64,000 nt of DNA. Source: Streptomyces mangrovisoli. Lineage in GTDB: Bacteria > Actinomycetota > Actinomycetes > Streptomycetales > Streptomycetaceae. A program made the translations under genes and the position numbers. Position 1 is the first letter of the stretch; every line of letters begins with the position of its first letter. This document shows, piece after piece, positions 55,110 through 63,295 of the stretch. Where the stretch lies: positions 1 through 64,000 of the forward strand of contig NZ_LAVA02000036.1 of the NCBI RefSeq assembly GCF_000974985.2. The letters are read 5' to 3'. The notes below the pieces were generated by a model that was given only the letters and a program-made list of their open reading frames with translations, was not told the DNA's origin and made no database searches.

Positions 55110-55231
55110 CGCGTGCGTGGAGCGCACCGTGGCCCGGAACGGCGACGGCCCCGTGGATCCCGGCCGGGGAAGCATTACCATCGGCCACCATCCGCGGGCG
55201 TCCGCCCGACCTTCAGGCCAGGGAGCGAAAC

Positions 55232-55792
55232 GTGCTGATCACCCACGACACCCGGTGCGCGCTCGACACCGTGGTGGATCTGGTGAACACCGCGCCGGAG
55301 GACACCGCGACACCGGACGGACTGCCGGACGTCGCGGCCCTCGGGGATTTCGTGCGCGGTCACGACATCAGCGACGTCGGCGTGCTGTCGGACTTCGACC
55401 TGTCGACGGTGCGCAAGGTGCGCGGGCGGTTCGCCGCGGTCTTCGCGGCCCCGGACGCCCGCGCGGCGGCCGTGCTGATCAACGAGCTGGTGGCCGCGGC
55501 CGGCACCACCCCCCGGCTCACCGACCACGACGGCTACGACTGGCATGTGCACTACTTCGCGCCGGGTGCCTCCGTCGCGGACCATCTGGCGGCCGACTGC
55601 GGGATGGCGCTGGCCTTCTTCGTGGTGGCCGGGGAGCAGGAGCGGCTGCGGCGCTGCGAGGCCCCCGACTGCCGGCGCGCCTTCGTCGACCTCTCCCGCA
55701 ATCGCTCGCGCCGGTACTGCGACAGCCGTACCTGCGGCAACCGGCTGCATGTGGCCGCGTACCGGGCGCGCCGCAAGGAGGCGGCGGGCTGA
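55232..55792 (+). CDS. CGNR zinc-finger (ABATE-type) protein
   Basis: A 186-residue protein: N-terminal helical ABATE-like domain (TVVDLVNTAPED, FDLSTVRKVRGRFAAVFAA) and a C-terminal zinc finger RRCEAPDCRRAFVDLSRNRSRRYCDSRTCGNR with four Cys and the CGNR tetrapeptide. Family members are thought to be stress-response transcriptional regulators. The GTG has AGGGAG six bases upstream. The stop overlaps the first of three tandem repeats. Confidence 0.92.
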   Translation: MLITHDTRCALDTVVDLVNTAPEDTATPDGLPDVAALGDFVRGHDISDVGVLSDFDLSTVRKVRGRFAAVFAAPDARAAAVLINELVAAAGTTPRLTDHDGYDWHVHYFAPGASVADHLAADCGMALAFFVVAGEQERLRRCEAPDCRRAFVDLSRNRSRRYCDSRTCGNRLHVAAYRARRKEAAG

Positions 55793-55842
55793 CGCGTGAG
55801 GCGCGGACTGACGCGTGAGGCGGCGGACTGACGCGTGAGGGG
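55789..55842. repeat. Three ~19-bp tandem repeats at the CGNR gene end
   Basis: CTGACGCGTGAGG recurs at 55789, 55808 and 55828, with GCGCGGA or GCGGCGGA between. The first copy contains the gene's stop codon, so the repeats multiply the gene end in the same way as at pimA. Confidence 0.75.
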
Positions 55843-55902
55843 CGGGTCGGCCCCGGGGCCGACGCCAGCCCGGCGGGTGACGCCGGGGCTGACGTGTAAG
55901 GC

Positions 55903-56055
55903 TCACAGCAACAGCAGGTCGTGCAGCGCAGCCATGAGCAGCAGACTCCCGATCACCGCAAGGAAGATCATCAGCGGCGGTTGGGACAGGGCGAAAAGGC
56001 ACCCGCGCGGCTCGTCCTTCGGAGGGGCCGCGTCGCTGCGTGTCGTGTCCACCAT
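55903..56055 (-). CDS. Small 50-residue membrane protein
   Basis: The minus strand reads M V D T T R S D A A P P K D E P R G C L F A, then QPPLMIFLAVIGSLLLMAA and a Leu-rich end: a polar ~20-residue N-terminus, one hydrophobic helix and stop. Third codon positions are mostly G or C. The Shine-Dalgarno is weak (GCGAG). Small proteins of this form occur near the CGNR gene in streptomycetes. Moderate certainty. Confidence 0.6.
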   Translation of the reverse strand: MVDTTRSDAAPPKDEPRGCLFALSQPPLMIFLAVIGSLLLMAALHDLLLL

Positions 56056-56282
56056 CTCGCGGCGATGATGTCCCAGCGCTCCCCGTGCGCGCGATCAACA
56101 CGCCCGATAGATCCGGGAGTTCGCCGATATCCGTGATGTCCGGACCGGATTCGGCCAGAACCTGAACACTTTCCGGCCATCCCAGGGACACCCTGTGTCA
56201 CTTCAGCCCCGGCCGGGACGGCGGGCCGGGCCGGAACCGGGGCGGCAGACCGCCGGGGCGGGTCAGGAGAACTGCCGGCGAT

Positions 56283-56717
56283 TCATATGCCGTGCTTCTT
56301 GAGGATGGCCTCGATGTCGCTGAAGTCCTCCGAGGCCTCCCCGCGCGCTGCCGGACGGTTCGCCGGCCGGGCCGTCGGGCGCAGGGCGGGCGCCGACGAG
56401 GCCGGGGCCACCGGCTCGCGCGCCGCGGACCGGGCCGCCTTGCGCTCCTGCCGGGTCCCGCCGCGGCGGCGCTCCACGGCGCGGGTGGTCGCGAACAGCG
56501 CCCAGGACCCGCCGAGCAGGATGAAGCCCGCCCAGGCCGTGGGGCTGAAGGCGGTGTCCGCGGCCCAGCCGACCACACCGGTCATCACCAGGGCGACGGG
56601 GATCAGCGAGTAGGCGGCGATGCGGGCGGCCGCCAGGTAGCGCTTGCGGTACGCCGTCACCACCGCGATGCCCAGCCCGGCCGCGGAGACGGCGGAACAG
56701 ACGGTCTCGGCAATCAT
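56283..56717 (-). CDS. Small membrane protein of unknown function
   Basis: A 144-residue protein with about three helices in the first 80 residues (ETVCSAVSAAGLGIAVVTAY, IAAYSLIPVALVMTGVVGW, AWAGFILLGGSWALFATT), then a basic Arg/Ala/Pro linker and an amphipathic C-terminal EDFSDIEAILKKHGI. The final motif resembles a docking peptide. The ATG has GGAGG five bases upstream. It is divergent from the DsbA-like gene. No function can be assigned. Confidence 0.8.
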   Translation of the reverse strand: MIAETVCSAVSAAGLGIAVVTAYRKRYLAAARIAAYSLIPVALVMTGVVGWAADTAFSPTAWAGFILLGGSWALFATTRAVERRRGGTRQERKAARSAAREPVAPASSAPALRPTARPANRPAARGEASEDFSDIEAILKKHGI

Positions 56718-56816
56718 CCGGTCCTCCAGGCAGGCTCGGCACACGGGCGGTTCGTCCCCTCCATCGTGCACCGCCCGACCCCCGGGATGCCACGTTCCGG
56801 CCCGACATCAGGGACA

Positions 56817-56888
56817 TCTCCGGGTCGTCTCCTCCGCGGGTCTCCGGGTGATCTCCTCCGCAGGTCTCCGGGTGATCCCCTACGGGGG
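56817..56888. repeat. Three 24-bp tandem repeats
   Basis: Units at 56817-56840, 56841-56864 and 56865-56888 follow TCTCCGGGTGATCTCCTCCG-like sequence. They lie between divergent genes, 82 bases before the DsbA-like ATG. Confidence 0.8.
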
Positions 56889-56969
56889 TGCCGGCCGGGC
56901 CGTACGCCCCCGTGCGGGCCCGGCGTCCCGATTGGGCCGCACCCCCCGCGGCCTGGAAGACTGACGGCC

Positions 56970-57503
56970 ATGAGCGACTCCTCCCCCGCGTCCGTCCCCG
57001 CCGTCGTCCTGGACGTGTGGTGCGAACTCCAGTGCCCCGACTGCCGCACCGCCCTGGCCGACCTGCGCGCGCTGCGCGCCCGCTACGGCGACCGGCTGGA
57101 GCTGCGGCTGCGGCACTTCCCGCTGGAGAAGCACAAGCACGCCTTCGCCGCCGCACAGGCCGCCGAGGAGGCGCTGGAGCAGGGGCAGGGCTGGCCGTAC
57201 GTGGAGGCGGTGCTCGGCAGGGTCGAGGAGCTGGACCGCTCGGGAGAGGCCTTCCTGATCGAGGTCGCCCGCGAACTGGGGCTGGACGCGGAGGAGTTCG
57301 ACACCGCGCTGATCGACGGCCGGCACATCCTCACGGTCGACGCCGACCAGGCCGAGGGCAAGGCGATCGGCGTGACCGGCACGCCCACGTACGAGATCGG
57401 CGGCGAGCGTCTCGACGGCGGCACGAGCCAGGACGGGCTGCGCGAACGCATCGAGGAGATCGCGGACCGGCTGCTGGCGGACGGCGGCGCGAGCGGCGCC
57501 TGA
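56970..57503 (+). CDS. DsbA-family thioredoxin-fold protein (FrnE-like)
   Basis: A 177-residue cytoplasmic protein with a redox CPDC motif in VWCELQCPDCRTALADL, the helical insertion, and the cis-Pro segment GVTGTPTYEIGGERL. It has no signal peptide, so it acts inside the cell, perhaps as a disulfide isomerase or oxidoreductase. A plus-strand single gene. No good Shine-Dalgarno is seen before the ATG. Confidence 0.9.
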   Translation: MSDSSPASVPAVVLDVWCELQCPDCRTALADLRALRARYGDRLELRLRHFPLEKHKHAFAAAQAAEEALEQGQGWPYVEAVLGRVEELDRSGEAFLIEVARELGLDAEEFDTALIDGRHILTVDADQAEGKAIGVTGTPTYEIGGERLDGGTSQDGLRERIEEIADRLLADGGASGA

Positions 57504-57540
57504 GGCGGGACGGCTACCGGAGGCGGAACGGCTGCCTGAG

Positions 57541-57576
57541 GCGGGCGGGGCGCCTGGGGCGCGAGAGGCCGCCCGC
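57541..57576. terminator. Hairpin between the DsbA-like and GNAT genes
   Basis: GCGGGCGG (57541-57548) pairs with CCGCCCGC (57569-57576) between converging genes. Confidence 0.55.
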
Positions 57577-57587
57577 CCCGCTCGCGC

Positions 57588-58409
57588 TCACAACGGCTTG
57601 TAGAGGTGGTACGACTCCGCCCGGTACCCCAGTGACTCGTAGAGCCGCTCGGCCGGGACGTTGCCCTCGAAGACGTTGAGGCCGATGCGCTCCTCGCCGT
57701 GCTCCGCGGCCTGCGCCTCGGCCAGCAGCATCAGGGTGCGGCCGTGGCCCCGCCCCCGCCGCTCCGGGGCGGTCTCCACGTCGAGGACGTAGGCGGTCTC
57801 CGGCCACAGGCCGAGCCACAGCGTGCCGACCGGCGTCCCCTCGTGCTCCAGGACGCTCAGGCGCGCCTCGCGGGAGGCGGCCCCGTCCGGCAGGAAGCGG
57901 GCGTGGCCCTCGTCCGTCTTCGCGTAGGCCTGCGCCTCCGGCACGCCGGCCGCCATCAGGTGGCGGGCGAACCGCTCCCTGCCTCCCGCGAGCCACGGGC
58001 CGAACTCGGCCGCGGTCAGCGGCCGGGCGGTGCTGCCCGCCGGCAGCACCGGCCGCGCACCCTTCAGGGGCTTGGCCAGGGTCCGGCTGCGCAGCACGTA
58101 GCCGAGGGCCGTGGCGAGCCGGAGCGCGGTCCCGGCGTCGTACGGCACGGAGATCTCGATCCGGCGGCAGCCCCAGCCGCGCACGACCTCCTCGGCCGCG
58201 AGCGCGGCGACGGTGCCGCGGCCCCTGCGGCGGTCGCGCTCGTCGATCCGCAGGTCCTGGAAGCGGGCGACGGACGGGCCGTACTCGGGATGGGTGGAGA
58301 GCCGGATCCCGCCGACGGGGCGGCCGTTCACACACACCTGGTAGCGCCGCGAACGGACGCCGTCCGCGCCGTGCTGAAGCGGCTCGACCGGCCGCAGGGT
58401 GGTGGTCAT
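57588..58409 (-). CDS. GNAT acetyltransferase with two GNAT-like halves
   Basis: A 273-residue protein. The N-terminal half has LRIDERDRRRGRGTVAALAAEEV, and the C-terminal half has the acetyl-CoA motif ETAPERRGRGHGRTLMLLAEAQA and FEGNVPAERLYESLGYRAE. The second (R/Q)-x2-G-x-G/A loop is better conserved, so the C-terminal half should be catalytic. Substrate unknown. ATG 58407-58409. Confidence 0.88.
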   Translation of the reverse strand: MTTTLRPVEPLQHGADGVRSRRYQVCVNGRPVGGIRLSTHPEYGPSVARFQDLRIDERDRRRGRGTVAALAAEEVVRGWGCRRIEISVPYDAGTALRLATALGYVLRSRTLAKPLKGARPVLPAGSTARPLTAAEFGPWLAGGRERFARHLMAAGVPEAQAYAKTDEGHARFLPDGAASREARLSVLEHEGTPVGTLWLGLWPETAYVLDVETAPERRGRGHGRTLMLLAEAQAAEHGEERIGLNVFEGNVPAERLYESLGYRAESYHLYKPL

Positions 58410-58590
58410 CAGGGGTGTTCTCTTCCCGCGCGGGCCGCCCGTCATCCGGCCCGCGTCCGACTCCGCGCCGAGGAGGCCCGCCTCCGTCCGGTCGCGCGCC
58501 GCATCCGGCTCCCGTCCGGACCCTTCCGGCCGAGGTCCGTCGGTCCGGCCGATGCTCACCCCCGTGAGCGGCACCGGCCGGTGGCACGGC

Positions 58591-59412
58591 CTACGGGTCG
58601 AGGTCCTGCCCCGCGCGCTCGTCGAAGATCCGCATGGCCTTCGCGGTCACCGGGCCGGGCGCGCCGGCGAGTTCGCGGTCGTCGACGCGGTGCACGGCCT
58701 GCACGTCGCGCAGGGTGGAGGTGAGGAAGATCTCGTCGGCGCGGGCCAGCACGTCCAGCGGGAGGTCGGTCTCCTTCGCGCCGGTCCACTCCACGGTCAG
58801 CGCGCGGGTGATGCCCGCGAGACAGCCGGAGGCGAGCGGCGGGGTGAGGATCTCGCCGTCGAGGACGACGAAGACGTTGGAGCCCGTGCCCTCGCAGAGC
58901 TGCCCGACCGTGTTGCCGAACAGCGCCTCGGAGCCGCCCTCGTGGTGGGCGCGGGCGAGCGCGACGACGTTCTCGGCGTACGAGGTGGTCTTGAGGCCGG
59001 TGAGGGCGCCGCGTTCGTTGCGCGGCCAGGGCACCGTGATCACGGCGGTGGCGTCGGGGCGGCGGGTGGTCTCGCCGAGGGCGACCACGAGGGTCGGCCC
59101 GTGCTCGCCGCGGTCGGAGCCGAGCGGGCCGTGGCCGCCGGTGTAGGTGATGCGCAGCCGGCCGAGCGGCATCGGGTTGGCCTCCAGCACGGCCGCGCAG
59201 GCGCGGCGCACCTCGTCGAGGTCGGGATCGGGCAGGCCGAGCCCGCGCGCCGAGGTCGTGAGCCGGTCCAGGTGCCGGGTCAGCGCGAAGGGCCTGCCGT
59301 CCACCGCCTTCACCGTCTCGAAGATGCCGTCGCCCACGGTGAGCCCGTGGTCGAAGACCGAGACGCGGGCGGTCTCCAGGTCCCGCAGTCCGCCGTCGAG
59401 CCAGATCCTCAT
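58591..59412 (-). CDS. pabC: Aminotransferase class IV, 4-amino-4-deoxychorismate lyase-like
   Basis: A PLP enzyme of 273 residues with VFDHGLTVGDGIFET at the N-terminus, the probable PLP-lysine in GALTGLKTTSYAENV, and GTGSNVFVVLDGEILTPPL. Coupled by ATGA to a PabB-type component I gene upstream, it should release 4-aminobenzoate from aminodeoxychorismate for folate synthesis. Branched-chain or D-amino acid aminotransferase activity is a less likely alternative. Confidence 0.88.
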   Translation of the reverse strand: MRIWLDGGLRDLETARVSVFDHGLTVGDGIFETVKAVDGRPFALTRHLDRLTTSARGLGLPDPDLDEVRRACAAVLEANPMPLGRLRITYTGGHGPLGSDRGEHGPTLVVALGETTRRPDATAVITVPWPRNERGALTGLKTTSYAENVVALARAHHEGGSEALFGNTVGQLCEGTGSNVFVVLDGEILTPPLASGCLAGITRALTVEWTGAKETDLPLDVLARADEIFLTSTLRDVQAVHRVDDRELAGAPGPVTAKAMRIFDERAGQDLDP

Positions 59413-60452
59413 GACAGTGCCTCTCCACTCTCCTCGTACGTTCCCGACGCTACCGCCAGCAGCCGGGACGCCTTCAGTTCGGTCTCCCGCCACTCGTCCT
59501 CGGCGTCGGAGCCCCAGGTGATGCCGGCGCCGCTGCCGAACCGGAGCGCGCCCGCCGCCCGGTCGATCCAGAAGGTGCGGATGCCGACGGCCAGCCCGCC
59601 CGTGCCCCGGTCGGCGTCGACCCAGCCGATGCCGCCGCAGTAGGGGCCGCGCGGCGCCGTCTCCAGGGCGTCGATGATCCGCATGGCGCTCGACTTGGGC
59701 GCACCGGTGATCGAACCGGGCGGGAAGGCCGCGTCGAGCAGCTCGGGCCAGCCGGCGTCCTCGCGCAGCTCGCCGCGGACGGTGGAGACGAGGTGGACGA
59801 GGCCCGGGTGCTTCTCGACCGCGCACAGGTCGGGGACGGTGACGCTGCCGGTGTCGCAGACCCGTCCGAGGTCGTTACGGACCAGGTCCACGATCATCAC
59901 GTTCTCGGCGTGGTCCTTCTCCAGCAGGTCCGCCTCGGTGCGGCCGGTGCCCTTGATCGGCCCGGACTCGACGGTGCGGCCGTCGCGGCGCAGGAACAGC
60001 TCGGGGGAGGCGGTGGCCACCTCGACCCCGTGCTCCGGCAGCCGAATCGTTCCGGCGTACGGCGCCGGGTTGCCGCGGGCCAGCAGCGCGGTGAGCGCGT
60101 CCACGTCGGCGCCGGGCGGGAGGGGCGCGGAGAGGACCCGGCAGAGGTTGACCTGGTAGACCTCGCCGGCGGCTATGTGCTCGCGGATCCGGCGGACGCC
60201 CGCGGTGTAGGCGGCGTGGTCGAGGGAGGAGATCCAGTCCCCGGCCGCGGGACCCCGCCAGGCGCCGGGGACCGGCCGGGGCACGGGTTCCGTCCGTACG
60301 TCGCGGAAGCGGGCGCAGGTCAGCCGGCCCTCGTAGTCGGCGCAGACCGCCCAGAAGCCGCTGGAGTCGAGGGCCGCCGGATCGTCGGTGACATCGGCGA
60401 GACCGGTGGCGACACGATCACCGAAACGGGCGAGAGGAGCGAGGTGGAGCAC
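59409..60452 (-). CDS. pabB: Aminodeoxychorismate synthase component I (PabB-like chorismate-binding enzyme)
   Basis: A 347-residue chorismate-utilising enzyme. The motif SGPIKGTGRTEADLL has Lys in PIKGT, which marks PabB (nucleophilic lysine) rather than anthranilate synthase with PIAGT. KDHAENVMIVDLVRNDLGR and FPPGSITGAPKSSAMRIID follow. It is shorter than E. coli PabB because the N-terminal part is reduced. GTG 60450-60452 is the assumed start. It feeds pabC directly. Confidence 0.9.
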   Translation of the reverse strand: MLHLAPLARFGDRVATGLADVTDDPAALDSSGFWAVCADYEGRLTCARFRDVRTEPVPRPVPGAWRGPAAGDWISSLDHAAYTAGVRRIREHIAAGEVYQVNLCRVLSAPLPPGADVDALTALLARGNPAPYAGTIRLPEHGVEVATASPELFLRRDGRTVESGPIKGTGRTEADLLEKDHAENVMIVDLVRNDLGRVCDTGSVTVPDLCAVEKHPGLVHLVSTVRGELREDAGWPELLDAAFPPGSITGAPKSSAMRIIDALETAPRGPYCGGIGWVDADRGTGGLAVGIRTFWIDRAAGALRFGSGAGITWGSDAEDEWRETELKASRLLAVASGTYEESGEALS

Positions 60453-60561
60453 GTCGCCGAGTCTATGGCGGGTGTCCCCCGGGTGGCTCCGCGATGTCCT
60501 CACGGGGGCCCTGACCACGTGTTCCGCCGGGGGCGGCGCAGCACGCTGCGCAAACGCGTTT

Positions 60562-60589
60562 TTGTGCTGGCCCGGGAATCCGCTAGAGT
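60562..60589 (+). promoter_or_regulatory. Promoter of the tRNA cluster
   Basis: TTGTGC (60562-60567) and TAGAGT (60584-60589) are 16 bases apart, about 40 bases before the tRNA-Gly, a normal housekeeping sigma arrangement. Confidence 0.6.
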
Positions 60590-60631
60590 TCAACACGTCG
60601 CCGGGACGCGCAAGCGGAACGGAAACGACAA

Positions 60632-60704
60632 GCGGACGTAGCTCAGTTGGTAGAGCGCAACCTTGCCAAGGTTGAGGTCGCGAGTTCGAGCCTCGTCGTC
60701 CGCT
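60632..60704 (+). tRNA. tRNA-Gly(GCC)
   Basis: 73-base cloverleaf: acceptor GCGGACG/CGTCCGC, anticodon arm CAACC TTGCCAA GGTTG with anticodon GCC, T-arm CGAGG-type stem around TTCGAGC, discriminator T. First gene of the cluster. Confidence 0.97.
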
Positions 60705-60739
60705 CGCAGGAAGAGGGGGCTCCCGGCCCCCTTACTCCT

Positions 60740-60810
60740 GGTGGAGTGGCCGAGAGGCGAGGCAACGGCCTGCAAAGCCGTCTACACGGGTTCAAATCCC
60801 GTCTCCACCT
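60740..60810 (+). tRNA. tRNA-Cys(GCA)
   Basis: 71-base cloverleaf: acceptor GGTGGAG/CTCCACC, anticodon arm ACGGC CTGCAAA GCCGT with anticodon GCA, discriminator T. The genome has CCA directly after (60811-60813). Confidence 0.97.
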
Positions 60811-60814
60811 CCAA

Positions 60815-60886
60815 GGACGATTAGCTCAGCGGGAGAGCGCTTCCCTGACACGGAAGAGGTCACTGGTTCAATCCCAGTATCGTCCA
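60815..60886 (+). tRNA. tRNA-Val(GAC), copy 1
   Basis: Acceptor GGACGAT/ATCGTCC, anticodon arm CTTCC CTGACAC GGAAG with anticodon GAC, T-loop TTCAATC, discriminator A. Confidence 0.97.
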
Positions 60887-60909
60887 CTGAAGCCCCAGGC
60901 TTCGATCCC

Positions 60910-60981
60910 GCGCGATTAGCTCAGCGGGAGAGCGCTTCCCTGACACGGAAGAGGTCACTGGTTCAATCCCAGTATCGCGCA
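60910..60981 (+). tRNA. tRNA-Val(GAC), copy 2, altered acceptor stem
   Basis: Identical body to copies 1 and 3, but the acceptor stem is GCGCGAT/ATCGCGC: base pairs 2-71 and 3-70 have changed on both sides, so pairing is kept. Confidence 0.97.
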
Positions 60982-61026
60982 CGCAGTGCCCGTGATCCTC
61001 GGATCGTCGCACGATCACGGTCCCGA

Positions 61027-61098
61027 GGACGATTAGCTCAGCGGGAGAGCGCTTCCCTGACACGGAAGAGGTCACTGGTTCAATCCCAGTATCGTCCA
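61027..61098 (+). tRNA. tRNA-Val(GAC), copy 3
   Basis: Same sequence as copy 1 (acceptor GGACGAT/ATCGTCC, anticodon GAC). Followed six bases later by a terminator. Confidence 0.97.
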
Positions 61099-61104
61099 CA
61101 CTCC

Positions 61105-61137
61105 GAAGCCCCGGCCGTCTCGAACGGCCGGGGCTTC
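61105..61137 (+). terminator. Terminator of the tRNA cluster
   Basis: GAAGCCCCGGCCGT (61105-61118) pairs perfectly with ACGGCCGGGGCTTC (61124-61137) over a CTCGA loop. Confidence 0.9.
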
Positions 61138-61201
61138 GTCGTGCTCCGGCACGCCGCCTCGGGCCGCGGCGGCGGTGGCGTCCGCCGCGGCTGCCGGTGG
61201 C

Positions 61202-61507
61202 TCAGCTGGAGAACAGCATGTGCCCGAAGCTCTTGTGGTGACCGTGGTGGCCGCCGTGGTGGCCACCGTAGTGACCGCCCCCGTGGCCGCCGCCGTGACC
61301 ACCCTGCGGGGCGCCCCAGGCGGGCGCGGGCGGCGCCGGGTACGCCTGCGGCGGGGGCGCGGGCTGGGACCACTGCGACTCCAGGCGGGCCAGTGCCTCC
61401 AGCTCGCCGTAGTCGAGGAAGATGCCGCGGCAGCCGCTGCACTGCTCGATCTGGACGCCGTTGCGGTTGTAGGTGTGCATCGGCGCATGACACTTCGGAC
61501 ACTGCAT
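61202..61507 (-). CDS. TFIIB-type zinc-ribbon protein with His/Gly-rich tail
   Basis: A 101-residue protein. Residues 3-29 hold two CxxC pairs (CPKC and CSGC), the zf-TFIIB ribbon seen in a family of small bacterial proteins. The C-terminal ~40 residues are Gly/His repeats (GGHGGGHGGGHYGG-type), which would bind metal such as nickel or zinc. Function unknown. Confidence 0.88.
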   Translation of the reverse strand: MQCPKCHAPMHTYNRNGVQIEQCSGCRGIFLDYGELEALARLESQWSQPAPPPQAYPAPPAPAWGAPQGGHGGGHGGGHYGGHHGGHHGHHKSFGHMLFSS

Positions 61508-61587
61508 GCTCGGCTCAACTCCTCGCCGGTCGGTACTGCTTCGTGCTTCTCCAGGACAGACTCGAGGCGGCCCCGGTCGGTTGCACC

Positions 61588-62613
61588 CTACGACGGGAAA
61601 GCGCCGTCCAACTCCGGCGGGAGGCCGCTCATTCGGTCACAGGCGTCGATCACACAGCTCTCGACCTCGTCCAGCGGGCGGCCGGCGGCCACCGCCTTCG
61701 CGACGGCCAGGGCGGCGGTCTGCACGGTGAGGGCGCGGGCGGGCACGTCGAGGGCGGGCCAGGGATCGCCCGCGGCGGGCACGGCCGGTCCGCCGGCCGC
61801 GCGGTAGGCGTCCAGGAAGCGGGTCCAGGCGTCCGGCGGCAGCAGCCCGCAGGCGTACCAGGCGGCGGGCCGCGCGAGGTCCCACGCGGCGACCCCCACG
61901 CCGAGGTCGTCGACGTCGATGAGCCGCCAGGGCCCCTCGGCCGCGGGGTGCCGGACCAGCTGGCCGAGGTGCAGGTCGCCGTGGCAGAGGGTGGTGGCGT
62001 CGGGCATCGGGGCCCGGTCGCGCGCCCAGCCGGGCAGCCCGGCCCAGGCGCGCAGGACGACGGGGGCGGCGGGATGCGGCCCGGCCGCCGCCATCCGCCG
62101 GATCGCCCGCACCGCCTTCACCGGTCCGCGCATCGGGGGCAGCGGACGGCCGCCGGACGGGTCCGGCCCGGCGGGGGCGCGGTGCAGCCGGGCGAGCAGG
62201 CCCGCCGCGGCCTCCCAGGGCGCCGCGTCGGGATCGTCCGGATCCACGGGGGTGCCGTACGGCCAGAGTGTGACGAGGCGGTCGTGCAGGGGCGCCGGAG
62301 CGGGGTCCAGCGGCGCGAGCAGCACGCCGTCCAGGCGCGCGGCCACGGCGAGGCGGGCCGCGAGCCCCGCGCGGTCGGTGTCCGGGGCGTGGGCCTTGGC
62401 GACGACCCCGCCGTGCCGGACGACGGTCCCGTCGGGGCGGTCGGCGAGGGTGCGCGCGTCGGAGATCTCCGCGGGGGTGTCGACGAGGGCCGGGGCGGAG
62501 GTGCCGGCGGGGGTCCGCGCGGAGCCGTCGTCGGGGCAGGTGCAGGGCTCGTCCGCGCGGTGGGCCGCGGCGCGTGCCGCGGCGGCCAGCCCGCGCAGCA
62601 GGTCGGCGGTCAT
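61588..62613 (-). CDS. Aminoglycoside phosphotransferase-family (APH/ChoK) kinase-like protein
   Basis: A 341-residue protein with the APH catalytic loop TLCHGDLHLGQLV and the metal-binding LIDVDDLGVGVAAWDLA. The N-terminal ATP lobe is Asp/Ala-rich and divergent. Such proteins phosphorylate small molecules; a resistance role is not implied. Start ATG 62611-62613. Between it and the zinc-ribbon gene are 80 bases. Confidence 0.87.
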   Translation of the reverse strand: MTADLLRGLAAAARAAAHRADEPCTCPDDGSARTPAGTSAPALVDTPAEISDARTLADRPDGTVVRHGGVVAKAHAPDTDRAGLAARLAVAARLDGVLLAPLDPAPAPLHDRLVTLWPYGTPVDPDDPDAAPWEAAAGLLARLHRAPAGPDPSGGRPLPPMRGPVKAVRAIRRMAAAGPHPAAPVVLRAWAGLPGWARDRAPMPDATTLCHGDLHLGQLVRHPAAEGPWRLIDVDDLGVGVAAWDLARPAAWYACGLLPPDAWTRFLDAYRAAGGPAVPAAGDPWPALDVPARALTVQTAALAVAKAVAAGRPLDEVESCVIDACDRMSGLPPELDGAFPS

Positions 62614-62778
62614 GTCTCCCCCAGGTCGTACGGCGTTCCCCGGCGCGAGCGTACGCGGTGCGCGCGGGCAGCCCGGAAGGCGGGACGGCGGGAACAGGGC
62701 AGGGACAACGGGCGTGGGGCACGGGCGCGGGGGGCACGGGCAGAGGACGCACGGGCAGGGGACGCGCGGGAAAAAAGC

Positions 62779-62812
62779 AATGCCGGCGCAGCTCCCCAGC
62801 TGCGCCGGCATT
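62779..62812 (-). terminator. Perfect 15-bp hairpin with T-tract on the minus strand
   Basis: AATGCCGGCGCAGCT (62779-62793) pairs with AGCTGCGCCGGCATT (62798-62812) over CCCC; on the minus strand GCTTTTTT follows, making it an unusually canonical intrinsic terminator for a Streptomyces. It ends the small gene at 62900-63097. Confidence 0.9.
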
Positions 62813-62899
62813 TGTGCCGTCCGCCGCACCCCCGTCCCCACGGGGTTTCATGGGTGGATGTCCCCGCCCGGACCGCTCTTCCGGGCCTGGGGTCGCCGC

Positions 62900-63097
62900 T
62901 CAGCGCCCCAGCATCACGCCCACGGACGACGCCTGTGTGGCCACTGTCTCCCAGCCGTCGAAGACGACGAGGAGCAGGACCGCCAGGGGAAGGGCCATCA
63001 GCGTCGCCACCAAGGGGTGGCGGCGGCCCTCACGGCGAGGGCGGAACGCCGTACGTCCCTGTGTGCGGAGCGATGTCCGCGGTGCCGTGAGAGCCAT
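62900..63097 (-). CDS. Small 65-residue membrane protein
   Basis: Starts MALTAPRTSLRTQGRTAFRPRREGRR, a basic N-terminus, then one helix HPLVATLMALPLAVLLLVVFDGW and a short tail ending in VGVMLGR. GGAGAGGG five bases before the ATG is a strong ribosome site, and a canonical terminator follows. It resembles small single-span proteins present in many streptomycetes; function unknown. Confidence 0.72.
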   Translation of the reverse strand: MALTAPRTSLRTQGRTAFRPRREGRRHPLVATLMALPLAVLLLVVFDGWETVATQASSVGVMLGR

Positions 63098-63295
63098 GGT
63101 CCCTCTCCTGACCGTTCTCCGGTGTCGTTGGCAGCGGCGGGTGTCTGACCTCGGGGGACGAGTGCTGCACCCGCCGCTTGACCTCAAATCTAGGCCGGTG
63201 ACGGGCGCCGGACGTCATGCCCTCGTACCGATTGCCGGGCCTCCCGGAGGATGAGCGGTCCGCCGGCGCGTACTCCCCTGGGTGGAGACGCGGCG

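Noticed and set aside
55175..56191. Minus-strand open frame starting MSLGWPESVQVLAESG
   Set aside because: Third-position GC is not elevated in the first 45 codons, and most of the frame lies opposite the CGNR gene or in repeats.
60632..61098. Regularly spaced repeats that look like a CRISPR array
   Set aside because: The repeats are 72-base tRNA-Val genes with full cloverleafs and unequal spacers; no cas genes are near.
61588..62613. Antibiotic resistance call for the APH-like protein
   Set aside because: The fold motifs only show a small-molecule kinase family; sequence of the ATP lobe is divergent and there is no resistance context.
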